A stretch of 12,236 bases of DNA from JBLIAZ01 sp047632015 (GTDB lineage: Bacteria > Bacteroidota > Bacteroidia > Flavobacteriales_C > GCA-002722245), in contig JBLIBC010000052.1 of NCBI GenBank assembly GCA_047632015.1, positions 1 to 12,236 of the forward strand, in the 5' to 3' direction. Below the pieces are notes generated by a model. The model searched no databases. It had not been told where the DNA came from and saw only the letters and a program-made list of their open reading frames with translations. Position numbers and translations under genes: made by a program. The stretch's first letter is position 1, and each line of letters starts with the position of its first letter. Below, piece after piece: positions 1-7,727 of the stretch.

Positions 1-28
1 CAACGTTCAAAAAGAAAATAAAATAAGC

Positions 29-3000
29 CTAGTCGAACACATTGTAGTATTTACCAATGTTAAAAAGGAATTTAACCTTCTGCGTATATTGATTTAAACC
101 AAGAGCTTCGTAATTGTTTCGGATACTTTGGGAATAAGTAAGCGGGAAATAAACCTCAAATACATCCTTCAATAAGTTTATTTGAATACCTCCTGCGTAT
201 ACAAATGTAACAGCGTCTCCTGACGGATATAACCCAGCATCAGCAAACACACTCAAATATTTAGAGGGGCTAGGAACAGTAACGTTTAAACTACTTAACC
301 AAGAATTATTTGCTCCTAAAAACAAACCTGTTTTGAACCCCCCATCCTCCATTGAAACTTGTTGGCCTAAAAAATTAGTTGACGAATGATATCGAGCAAG
401 GTACACCTCATCATATAAATAATCGGTCATCCCTCTGCTTATTATATCATCACCTGATGAAACTACAGCATCCGCTCCATTGCCAGCATTTAACCTAAAC
501 CTATGAGTTAAGTCCGTGGCCGACTTCCCAAAAAACACTCCACCAAATAGCCGCACATCAATTGAATTACCATCGTCATCCAATGTGAATTTCTGAGTGA
601 AATCAGCCCAAACTTTTCCTTGTTTCCCATTTATCATTTGCACACTTGCCGATCCAGCAAAAGAATGAATTACTCTTTTATTTTTGATAGAATATTCAGC
701 AGTAACATATTCATTTTTCAAACTATTGAATTCTGGAATAAACATTTCGGTAGCAGAATACCTTATCGTAAATTTATGTCTTGTCGGTTTGTTTCTGTCT
801 AGAATGAACGTCACCTTTGGCTCTAACTTATCAAAGTATCCACTTTGCCCAGTATTTGGCAATGCATTTCTTTTGTACTCTAAAGAAAAATTGACTTTGG
901 TCACATCATTTGATTTTGGATAAAGGGAATAAATTCCCTTATACACTCCACCTAACCTGTTACTTCCGTAGCCATAAGTAGGCATAATCATGTACCTCAT
1001 CCTTTTCTCAGTCAGTAAGGAATTGTACATCAACACTCCTAACTGTAATTTATCGGTAGCGTTATAAGCCAAAAATGGCACGTAAAATACCTGCGTTTTA
1101 TTTTGCTTTGGGACCGACAATAAAAACCTAGATTCGAATGGCTCCAATTTTGGAAACAAAACTCCAAACTCATAGTAGTTATTTTCACGATTCATGTCTG
1201 GTGTCACATGGTCATGGTCAATTTCAATTGCATCAATATTATCCACATCACCAATATCAGACAATGGAATTAACAAGGCTTTTTCACTGTCGAAGCCATC
1301 ATACCAATAAGAAAAAAGGATCGAATCGTTCCTCATTACATCCAGTTTTACAGGTGATTTTACGTTCGAATTATTCTTCACTAATACTTTGATATAAGTA
1401 CTATCCGATTTATAATTAACCGATTTTATTCCATGATCAGCTTTAGTATTTGACAACAATAATCCATCAAAAAACCAATCTAGTTTTTTTCCGCATTCTT
1501 GTTCCAAAATCAGTTGCAGGTCTTTTGGAGTAGGATGTCTAAACTTCCACTTTTCAAAATAACTTTTCATTGCATCATCAAACACTTCATGTCCTAAATA
1601 TTCAGCCAAATAATTAAACAAAACGGCCGATTTAGCATATACTACTGAAGCATAATTTTCTTGATAAAATTCGTCAGCTGCAAAATCCCCAGGCTGATCC
1701 TGTCCTCTACTTGCTTCATAGGCATATGCATACCAATAGTAATAACTTAATAATGGCTCCTCGTCCATGAGTAGCCTGGATAAATTAACCCCAACTACCT
1801 GTGAATACTTAGCCTGCGGGTGATAAGTATTCATGTACTTTCTCTCAAAGTAAGAATTAACACCTTCATCCATCCAGGGGTGAATACGTTCATCAGAAGC
1901 TAACATTCCATAAAACCAGTTATGACCCACTTCGTGCATAATGACTTCCTCAAGAGCAAGTGCTCCGTCCACCTCCCCAATGACTGTCACGTTCGGATAC
2001 TCCATGCCGCCTCCAACACCTAAATCCCCGTCCACTGCAGTACAATGCCCGTATGGGTAGTCACCAACCTCACTACTATAAAACAGCAAGGATTTATTTA
2101 CATACTCGATTCCTTTTTTCCATAGCTTAGCATTGTGGGGTAAAAAATACGTCCAAGTATCCACCCTTTTAAATGAGTTAGGAATCGTTACGTAATCATG
2201 ATTTACTAGCCATCGCTTATCTGCGAACCAAGCAAAATCGTGCACGTTTATTTGGGTAAAATTTAACGTTTTAGTTTCGTCAGAAGAAACTGGGAATTCC
2301 GAATCTACTGGAAAAACTCCGTCATTTAAATACTTTTTTGTAGCTGCTTCCTGTTTTTGCAAAAAATCGAATTCTGCATTTTTAGTACTCGTGGTCATAT
2401 CACCTGTAGCTGCAACCAGGTAATTACCTGGTAAAGTAATACTTATATCAAAATCACCAAAATCAGCATAAAACTCTCCCTGGTCCAAGTATGGATATGG
2501 ATGCCAACCTTGATCATCATACACAGCAGGTTTAGGGAACCACTGTGAAATTTGGTACGCTTGCTCGTCATGTCCTAATCTTGATATTAAAGATTGTGGT
2601 AACTGAATCTTGAACGGCGTAGTAATCAAAACACTATCTCCAGGTAATAATAATTTATTCAATTGTACCAAGGCAATGTCTCTATGCTCAGGATGATAAT
2701 TCCAATTTAAACTCTTGTCATTCACTTTAAAATCAAGTGAATCAATATACCCTAAGTCTTCCTGATAGTAGTACAATAAAGATGTTTCACCTGCCGATAA
2801 AAGCTGATTCGCTAACGCTGTGGCTTCACCATTATAGGCATTCGGCCATAAATGAAAATATATTGATTTAATAGTATCAGGACTGTTGTTGATGTAATTT
2901 ATCTCTTCACTCGCTCTTAAAACATGCTGTTTGTCATCAAGGTGCACATCTATTTTATAATTTACTTTTTGCTGCCAGTAAGCTTGAGCAGTAATAGATC

Positions 3001-3037
3001 CAATAGAAAAAATGATAAAAAGGAAATGCTTGAACAT
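29..3037 (-). CDS. M1-family zinc metallopeptidase with C-terminal outer-membrane-like beta-barrel domain
   Basis: A 1002-residue secreted aminopeptidase-like protein. Residues 1-19 form a signal peptide with a likely cut after AQA. The M1 catalytic core spans roughly 25-530: the substrate-binding motif GGGMEYP (342-348, replacing classical GAMEN), the zinc site HEVGH (H368, E369, H372) and the third zinc ligand E391, exactly 19 residues after H372. Y467 in VVYAKS is a likely catalytic tyrosine. Residues about 640-1002 are rich in short alternating aromatic/polar strands split by Gly/Asn/Asp turns, ending in an F-D C-terminus, which looks like an outer-membrane beta-barrel rather than the usual M1 helical domain. 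I infer a surface- or periplasm-facing peptidase anchored in the outer membrane; substrate unknown. The ATG at 3035-3037 is directly followed by the signal peptide. It is the last gene of the minus-strand group, 79 nt after the TlpA-like gene, with its own promoter-like box. The peptidase call is very secure, the barrel moderately so. Confidence 0.93.
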   Translation of the reverse strand: MFKHFLFIIFSIGSITAQAYWQQKVNYKIDVHLDDKQHVLRASEEINYINNSPDTIKSIYFHLWPNAYNGEATALANQLLSAGETSLLYYYQEDLGYIDSLDFKVNDKSLNWNYHPEHRDIALVQLNKLLLPGDSVLITTPFKIQLPQSLISRLGHDEQAYQISQWFPKPAVYDDQGWHPYPYLDQGEFYADFGDFDISITLPGNYLVAATGDMTTSTKNAEFDFLQKQEAATKKYLNDGVFPVDSEFPVSSDETKTLNFTQINVHDFAWFADKRWLVNHDYVTIPNSFKRVDTWTYFLPHNAKLWKKGIEYVNKSLLFYSSEVGDYPYGHCTAVDGDLGVGGGMEYPNVTVIGEVDGALALEEVIMHEVGHNWFYGMLASDERIHPWMDEGVNSYFERKYMNTYHPQAKYSQVVGVNLSRLLMDEEPLLSYYYWYAYAYEASRGQDQPGDFAADEFYQENYASVVYAKSAVLFNYLAEYLGHEVFDDAMKSYFEKWKFRHPTPKDLQLILEQECGKKLDWFFDGLLLSNTKADHGIKSVNYKSDSTYIKVLVKNNSNVKSPVKLDVMRNDSILFSYWYDGFDSEKALLIPLSDIGDVDNIDAIEIDHDHVTPDMNRENNYYEFGVLFPKLEPFESRFLLSVPKQNKTQVFYVPFLAYNATDKLQLGVLMYNSLLTEKRMRYMIMPTYGYGSNRLGGVYKGIYSLYPKSNDVTKVNFSLEYKRNALPNTGQSGYFDKLEPKVTFILDRNKPTRHKFTIRYSATEMFIPEFNSLKNEYVTAEYSIKNKRVIHSFAGSASVQMINGKQGKVWADFTQKFTLDDDGNSIDVRLFGGVFFGKSATDLTHRFRLNAGNGADAVVSSGDDIISRGMTDYLYDEVYLARYHSSTNFLGQQVSMEDGGFKTGLFLGANNSWLSSLNVTVPSPSKYLSVFADAGLYPSGDAVTFVYAGGIQINLLKDVFEVYFPLTYSQSIRNNYEALGLNQYTQKVKFLFNIGKYYNVFD

Positions 3038-3071
3038 CTTGTCAAGTTTGAATAAATAATGAATATCTATT

Positions 3072-3079
3072 CAAAGGTA
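3072..3079 (-). promoter_or_regulatory. Candidate Bacteroidota -7 promoter box for the M1 peptidase gene
   Basis: On the minus strand this reads TACCTTTG, matching TAnnTTTG, the -7 element of the Bacteroidota primary sigma factor. It lies 34 nt upstream of the peptidase ATG in the 79-nt gap after the TlpA-like gene. I see no clean -33 TTG at the expected 19-21 nt spacing, so this is a half-match. If real, the peptidase can be transcribed separately from the upstream genes. Confidence 0.35.
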
Positions 3080-3116
3080 ACAAAATTCAACATGAGATAA
3101 TCCTCCTAATTAATGC

Positions 3117-4256
3117 TTAATCATTCTCAAAAACTTCCTGCAGTTTTTGAGAAATATCGTGACCTCGCAAGTTCCTGGCAATAATTTCACCTTTTTTATT
3201 TAGCAAAATTATAGTTGGGAAATACTCAATAGCATAATCCGTAGCAGCAGTGCCAGAAGCGTCAAACAATTGAGGCCAATTAGCTTCATACTTTGCAATA
3301 ATCCTTTTCCAATTTGGCTTAAAATCTACTTTATCCACACATATGCTTACTATTTCAAAATCTTCTTTTGAAAACTGCTCTCGGACAGCCTTTAAATTTG
3401 GTATCTCTTTTATACAAGGCCTACACCATGTAGCCCAAAAGTCAAGCAGTACGTATTTACCTTTAAAATCAGAAAGTTTAACATCACCAGATGTTAATGA
3501 AGGCAATGTAAATGCAGGAGCCATACCCCCGACTTCCCTAGCAACTAATCTTCCTACGTCTTTTGCAAATACCACCACATGTTCTGAGGTAGGAAATTTG
3601 TACTCAAGCCCTTCTTTCACTTTTGCATAGTACTCAGGATATTTTTTAACGTCCAAAGACCTAACTGCCAGCAAGTTAATAAACCTCTCTGGGTTTTCAT
3701 CTATGAACGATTTAACATAACCCTCATGTGCAATTGATTTTGCTTTGTATAATGAAGTGAACTCCTTTTCGACAGCATAATGCATGTTGTTCTTTTTCAA
3801 ATTCAAATAAATTTTATTCAGAGAGTCAGCAAAGGATTGAAACGACCTCTCGTGCTGAATAAACGATGTGAGACTTTCGTTTTCCGCTGTACCATTTAAA
3901 GTAAAACTTGCTCCAATATCTTTAGAGTCAGCTGCTATGTTTATTTTATCACCTTTATTTGCAACAAATATTATTTCGCTTTGTTTGGTTATGTTTCTGA
4001 TTGAAAATATTTCAATCTTATCCACTTCTAACCCAAACTTTAACTCTCCAGAATCATCTAAATTCAAAGTATCGATAGCTAACCTGTCTCTGGTCAACCT
4101 TTTCTCTACAATATATTGTCCTTCTGTTTCCCCTTCAATTTTTAACACCACCTGTGTTTCGCAATTTATCTTTGACTCGCAATGACCACTTGCACATGAA
4201 AGAAAACTACCTAGACCGACTAACCCTGCTGTTAATACTGAAAATGATTTTATCAT
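3117..4256 (-). CDS. DUF4369/TlpA-like thioredoxin-fold lipoprotein
   Basis: A 379-residue envelope thiol-disulfide oxidoreductase of the TlpA/ResA type. The N-terminus is a lipoprotein-like signal (hydrophobic 5-20, then FLSC with C21 as probable lipidation site; the lipobox is loose, as is common in Bacteroidota). Residues about 30-125 resemble the DUF4369 beta-rich domain that often precedes TlpA modules in this phylum. A helical linker follows (about 125-240), then an AhpC/TSA-thioredoxin domain (245-379) with the active site WCRPC (C278, C281) inside FWATWCRPC and the cis-proline loop YFPT (P347). Family members keep periplasmic thiols reduced, for example in cytochrome c maturation or nutrient-stress responses; the partner here is not evident. 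The ATG at 4254-4256 lies 4 nt after the phosphorylase stop, so co-transcription is near certain. Additional cysteines at 26 and 32, just after the signal, are unexplained. Confidence 0.9.
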   Translation of the reverse strand: MIKSFSVLTAGLVGLGSFLSCASGHCESKINCETQVVLKIEGETEGQYIVEKRLTRDRLAIDTLNLDDSGELKFGLEVDKIEIFSIRNITKQSEIIFVANKGDKINIAADSKDIGASFTLNGTAENESLTSFIQHERSFQSFADSLNKIYLNLKKNNMHYAVEKEFTSLYKAKSIAHEGYVKSFIDENPERFINLLAVRSLDVKKYPEYYAKVKEGLEYKFPTSEHVVVFAKDVGRLVAREVGGMAPAFTLPSLTSGDVKLSDFKGKYVLLDFWATWCRPCIKEIPNLKAVREQFSKEDFEIVSICVDKVDFKPNWKRIIAKYEANWPQLFDASGTAATDYAIEYFPTIILLNKKGEIIARNLRGHDISQKLQEVFEND

Positions 4257-4260
4257 GTTG

Positions 4261-5076
4261 TTACTTCTTAAGTGTTTTTATCAATTCTTTAAACAATCTA
4301 CTTAACGAGGGTTCAGCAGCCATTGCTGTCTCAATAATTTCTTGAATATTGACTTCTTTGATTTCTCCATAACATTCGTCAGTAACTATGGAGCAAGCGA
4401 ATGTTTTCATTCCCATGTGCGAAGCAGATATTACTTCAGGTACGGTTGACATCCCTACCAAGTCAGCACCAATAATTCCTAAGTATTTATATTCAGCGGG
4501 CGTTTCAAGCATCGGACCAGGAAGGCCGACATACACACCCTTTTTCATCTTCAAATTGCAAACTTTTCCAATACCAATTGCCTCCTTGATAAAACTTTTA
4601 TCAAACGGTGCACTCATGTCAGGGAATCGAGGGCCTAATTGATCAATGTTTTTTCCCACTAATGGATTACCTGGGAAGTGATTAATTTGATCTTCTATAA
4701 CTACTAAATCACCACGGTTAAATTCAGGGTTTATTCCTCCAGCTGCATTTGAAATAAATAAATTATTAACTCCCAGCAACTTCATTACTCTAATCGGAAA
4801 AACTACTTGTTGTAATGAATAACCTTCGTAATAATGAAATCTGCCTTGCATCACTATCACTTTTACACCTTCCAAAATGCCAAAAATCAACTTTCCAGAA
4901 TGACTTTCAACAGTGCTTAAAGGAAAATGAGGGATGTCTTCATACGCGACTTCATGCGCAACTTCAATTTCATTAACCAAACCTCCAAGTCCCGTCCCTA
5001 GTACAATTCCTGTTTCGGCTTTGAAACCTGTAAGACCTATTAAATAATCAGCTGATTCTTTTATTTCTGCGAACAT
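4261..5076 (-). CDS. punA: Purine nucleoside phosphorylase (trimeric PNP-I / PunA type)
   Basis: A 271-residue cytoplasmic enzyme that cleaves purine nucleosides with phosphate to free base and ribose-1-phosphate in salvage. It aligns along its whole length with human-type PNP: phosphate loop GTGLGG (27-32), GRFHYYEGY (78-86; R79, H81), NAAGG (110-114), base-binding GPMLETPAE (E195, equivalent to human E201), and GMSTVPE (208-214; M209, S210). The position matching human N243 is D233 in VTDECYG, which should favour or permit 6-amino purines (see findings). Human H257 is not conserved here (I244). Length is typical. The ATG at 5074-5076 lies inside the end of lpxK, overlapping it by 29 nt in another frame, and the stop is 4 nt before the TlpA-like gene; translational coupling is likely. 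A nucleoside phosphorylase is certain; the exact substrate range is not. Confidence 0.95.
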   Translation of the reverse strand: MFAEIKESADYLIGLTGFKAETGIVLGTGLGGLVNEIEVAHEVAYEDIPHFPLSTVESHSGKLIFGILEGVKVIVMQGRFHYYEGYSLQQVVFPIRVMKLLGVNNLFISNAAGGINPEFNRGDLVVIEDQINHFPGNPLVGKNIDQLGPRFPDMSAPFDKSFIKEAIGIGKVCNLKMKKGVYVGLPGPMLETPAEYKYLGIIGADLVGMSTVPEVISASHMGMKTFACSIVTDECYGEIKEVNIQEIIETAMAAEPSLSRLFKELIKTLKK

Positions 5077-6127
5077 AATCTTTTACTAATGTGTCAAACC
5101 CGTTTTCTTGGTGATGAATTACTATTTCAATTGGAATATAAAAAACTGGATGATTTTGGAAGATTGGAAATAGCCTTTCATCCAATAATCTCATGCTGTC
5201 TTTTTCGGTCGTAATGATAATCTTTTTGCTTCCAACTATTTGGTCATACTCGTTAATAATTCTTAACAAGTCAGCAACTGAATAATTATGATGATCACTG
5301 AAGTCACTCACCGTTACTTCTATTGCTTTTTGCTCTAAATAAACTCGTAAACTTGTAGCGTTTTGAATCCCCGAAACAAGTAATACTTTGTAATCAGCAA
5401 TCGAAAAGTCAGGGTCTTCATTTATTAATCCCCCTGCAAAATCGGTGAACGGCCTAATTTTTAAATATTTAATATATGAAAAAAAGACTTTTTGATAAGG
5501 CTTCGGAGCGAGTACATCTGTAATTCTTCTTGCTTCGATTGGTGAAAAAACATCTGGAGATTTGGTTACCATAATCACGTCAGCCCTGTTTCGCCCACGT
5601 CTCCATTCTCGTAAATAACCAGAAGGCATCATAAACTGCCTGTCTCCAATGTCTGAATACCTAATAAGTAAAATATTCAACCCTGGAACTATCCACCGAT
5701 GTTGAAATGCATCGTCAAGTAATACCACATCAAGCTTGGGGAATTCATTCATCAAAGTAGCTACACCATGAACTCGTTTTTCACCTACCGCAACTTTTAC
5801 TTCCGAATATTTCTTATAAAACTGTAACGGTTCATCACCAACATCCTGGTGACTATGCCTGTCCGTGGCGAGCAGAAACCCTTTACTAGACCTTTTATAA
5901 CCTCGGCTCAATGTTGCTAATGAATGATTTTCTTTTAATAATCTAATTAAATACTCCACATGCGGAGACTTCCCTGTTCCTCCTACCGTTATGTTTCCAA
6001 CAGAAATCACAGGCATATCAAACGATTTAGATGCCAACACACCTATATCAAAGAGTTTATTACGAACAAAAATGACAACGCCATAAAGGAATGACAAAGG
6101 AAGAAGTATGACTTTAATTAAAAACAC
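5048..6127 (-). CDS. lpxK: Tetraacyldisaccharide 4'-kinase (lipid A biosynthesis)
   Basis: A 359-residue inner-membrane-associated kinase that phosphorylates the 4' position of tetraacyldisaccharide-1-phosphate, the sixth step of the Raetz lipid A pathway. Visible family features in order: an N-terminal membrane helix (about 3-22), then GNITVGGTGKSP with Walker A K53/S54 (44-55), LSRGYKR (73-79), GDEP (97-100), LLDDAFQHR (136-144; D138, D139), PSGYLREWRRGR (168-179), SDHH (277-280) and TTEKD (306-310). The start is GTG at 6125-6127: it places the membrane helix where LpxK homologues begin and no in-frame ATG lies just upstream. The 3' end overlaps the phosphorylase by 29 nt. The gene implies an organism that makes lipid A; no other lpx gene is in the window. 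It heads the lpxK-PNP-TlpA group, with promoter-like boxes upstream. Confidence 0.96.
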   Translation of the reverse strand: MFLIKVILLPLSFLYGVVIFVRNKLFDIGVLASKSFDMPVISVGNITVGGTGKSPHVEYLIRLLKENHSLATLSRGYKRSSKGFLLATDRHSHQDVGDEPLQFYKKYSEVKVAVGEKRVHGVATLMNEFPKLDVVLLDDAFQHRWIVPGLNILLIRYSDIGDRQFMMPSGYLREWRRGRNRADVIMVTKSPDVFSPIEARRITDVLAPKPYQKVFFSYIKYLKIRPFTDFAGGLINEDPDFSIADYKVLLVSGIQNATSLRVYLEQKAIEVTVSDFSDHHNYSVADLLRIINEYDQIVGSKKIIITTEKDSMRLLDERLFPIFQNHPVFYIPIEIVIHHQENGFDTLVKDYVRRNKRIS

Positions 6128-6164
6128 AAGGCAAAAGTAAGGTTTTTCTGGAATTTGTGTTTAT

Positions 6165-6172
6165 CAAATGTA
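6165..6172 (-). promoter_or_regulatory. Candidate Bacteroidota -7 promoter box for lpxK and following genes
   Basis: The minus strand reads TACATTTG, a match to TAnnTTTG, 37 nt upstream of the lpxK GTG, inside the 85-nt gap after the helicase. No clear -33 TTG is present at the usual spacing. A second match, TACTTTTG, lies at 6132-6139 only 4 nt before the GTG and would give an almost leaderless transcript. Either box could drive the lpxK operon independently of the helicase. Confidence 0.35.
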
Positions 6173-6212
6173 ATTGTGTCGTTTTGAATTCCGAACATTT
6201 AAATATTAAAGA

Positions 6213-7646
6213 TTACTTTTCGCCAAAAAATTTATCATGAAAATTAAGTAAATAAAGATTTTCTTGAGCACGTGTTATAGCAGTATACAACCATCGAAGA
6301 TATTCCTTATTCACCATTTCATCCGTTAAATAACCTTGATCCACAAAAGCATTTTTCCACTGTCCACCTTGAGCTTTATGACAAGTTATTGCATAGGAGA
6401 ACTTTACTTGTACAGCGTTAAAGTATTCATCCTTTTTAACTGCCTGCAACTTCTTACGCCTGTCTTTAATGTTACTGTATGACTCACTCACCTCTTGATA
6501 CAAATCATTACTTTGCTCCCTATTCAGTGCTGGAGTTTCAGTATACAAAGTGTCCAATAACAATTTTACCTCCATTTCCACTTCACCAGTTACTGAATTT
6601 TTATTTACAAGTCCTGAAAACTTGACACTTACATTAGCAAACCTAAACCCATACCTGTCCTCATAATTAATTATCCTAAGGACTTCAATCACATCGCCAT
6701 TCGCTATGAATCCTGCGTCGACACCTTGATCCATCCAGAAATAATTATTTTTAACTACCATCAACAAGTCACCTGCAGCAAGCTCGTCTTCCAAATAGAG
6801 CACATTGTATCTAATGTATTTGTTAAAACCATTAGCTTGTTTGTTAGACCTACATATTACAATGCTTGACTCCACACCATCAGAACTGTAATGTGAGGAT
6901 AACTTATCCTCAATATCCTCCCCTATTAACTTTTTTATATCAGGGTACTCTTGCAAATCAAAAAAAGGATAAGTAACTGAATTATCACTTATTTTTCTGC
7001 GTAATCCAGTGGCGTTATGTAGTATCCCAGAATCCAATGACTGTCTGGTTACCTCTTGTAATTCATCTAAATTAACATGTAATGAATATCTTGTTTTCAG
7101 GTAGTCGATGTTTAACGCAGGACTTTCGTCCGTGCCAACAGGTGGTAACTGCGCAACATCACCTATTAATATCAGCTTGCAATTTTTTCCCGTATACACG
7201 AATTCAATTAAATCGTCTAATAAGGTTTTTTGTTGACTATTAAATGAACTACCTATTGTCCCTGAATTTCCAATCATGGATGCTTCATCAACTATAAAAA
7301 CACAATTAGTCAATTTGTTTTTTTGAAGGCTAAAAACGACTTTACCATCAACGCTTTGCTGATAATAAATGCTTTTATGAATTGTCAAGGCAATTTCACC
7401 AGAATAATTAGACAATACTTTTGCAGCCCTTCCAGTGGGAGCCATCAATATAAAATTGGTTTCGCGACTTTGTAAAAATTGAATATATGACGAAATTAAA
7501 GTGGTTTTCCCAGTACCAGCATAACCTTTTAAAAGGTACAATTCTTTTGAAAATGAAGAATCCGTGAATGTAAGCAAAGAATCAATTGCATTCTTTTGAT
7601 CAGAAGTGGGTGCAAAAGGAAATATATCTTGAAGCTGGGTATTCAA
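6213..7646 (-). CDS. SF1B DNA helicase, Dda/RecD-like; non-ATG start or frameshifted N-terminus
   Basis: A 477-residue ATP-dependent helicase of the 5'-3' SF1B group (T4 Dda and RecD2 relatives), expected to act on DNA in repair or replication restart. Motifs in order: FPFAPTSDQ Q-motif-like N-terminus (9-17), Walker A GYAGTGKTT (41-49), motif Ia APTGRAAK (69-76), Walker B VDEAS (119-123), motif III GDVAQLPPVG (162-171), motif V HKAQGGQW (423-430) and motif VI YTAITRA (454-460). It lacks the long N-terminal domains of RecD2, so it is the short Dda-like form. No in-frame ATG precedes Walker A: the first plausible start is TTG at 7644-7646, and the frame is closed by TAA at 7668-7670. A competing start is ATG at 7690-7692 with a strong GAGGAGG site, reaching this frame through a +1 shift or a one-base homopolymer difference at a T8 run (7650-7657). 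The helicase call is secure; the N-terminus is not. Confidence 0.93.
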   Translation of the reverse strand: MNTQLQDIFPFAPTSDQKNAIDSLLTFTDSSFSKELYLLKGYAGTGKTTLISSYIQFLQSRETNFILMAPTGRAAKVLSNYSGEIALTIHKSIYYQQSVDGKVVFSLQKNKLTNCVFIVDEASMIGNSGTIGSSFNSQQKTLLDDLIEFVYTGKNCKLILIGDVAQLPPVGTDESPALNIDYLKTRYSLHVNLDELQEVTRQSLDSGILHNATGLRRKISDNSVTYPFFDLQEYPDIKKLIGEDIEDKLSSHYSSDGVESSIVICRSNKQANGFNKYIRYNVLYLEDELAAGDLLMVVKNNYFWMDQGVDAGFIANGDVIEVLRIINYEDRYGFRFANVSVKFSGLVNKNSVTGEVEMEVKLLLDTLYTETPALNREQSNDLYQEVSESYSNIKDRRKKLQAVKKDEYFNAVQVKFSYAITCHKAQGGQWKNAFVDQGYLTDEMVNKEYLRWLYTAITRAQENLYLLNFHDKFFGEK

Positions 7647-7647
7647 A

Positions 7648-7692
7648 TCAAAAAAAATAAGTTCGTTTTAAATCGGAAATAAAATTACTCAT
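7648..7692 (-). CDS. 14-codon leader frame in front of the helicase, possibly its true N-terminus
   Basis: On the minus strand an ATG at 7690-7692 opens a 14-codon frame (begins MSNFISDLKR, ends TYFF) that stops at TGA 7648-7650. The TGA follows TTT TTT within a run of eight T. Skipping one T joins this frame to the helicase frame as ...YFFDLNTQ..., giving a protein of about 492 residues. It could be the real start of the helicase (through recoding, polymerase slippage, or a sequencing error in the homopolymer), or an upstream leader ORF, or chance. Confidence 0.4.
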   Translation of the reverse strand: MSNFISDLKRTYFF

Positions 7693-7701
7693 TTAAAATA
7701 G

Positions 7702-7708
7702 CCTCCTC
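7702..7708 (-). promoter_or_regulatory. Strong Shine-Dalgarno-like site before the helicase leader ATG
   Basis: The minus strand reads GAGGAGG followed by 9 nt and then the ATG at 7692. Such a strong site stands out because most starts in this window lack any, as expected in Bacteroidota. It supports initiation at 7692 over the TTG at 7646, which has only a T-rich stretch in front of it. Confidence 0.45.
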
Positions 7709-7719
7709 AATTTTAATTG

Positions 7720-7727
7720 TATTTTTG
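7720..7727 (+). promoter_or_regulatory. Candidate Bacteroidota -7 promoter box for the plus-strand cluster
   Basis: TATTTTTG matches TAnnTTTG and sits 28 nt before the ATG at 7756, the first gene of the plus-strand cluster. A second match, TAATTTTG at 7735-7742, would leave a leader of only a few bases. No well-spaced -33 TTG is seen for either. The region is a divergent intergenic gap shared with the helicase. Confidence 0.4.

Noticed and set aside
1..28. Terminator after the peptidase gene
   Set aside because: Only 28 bases are available; they are AT-rich with the small palindrome AACGTT at 2-7 and no clear stem plus T tract.
620..1392. Plus-strand ORFs of 60-84 codons opposite the peptidase gene
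   Set aside because: They are antisense shadows of a strongly supported coding frame and have no recognisable domain or start signal.
3343..4642. Plus-strand ORFs opposite the TlpA-like and phosphorylase genes
   Set aside because: Composition follows the complementary coding frames; no family features are seen.
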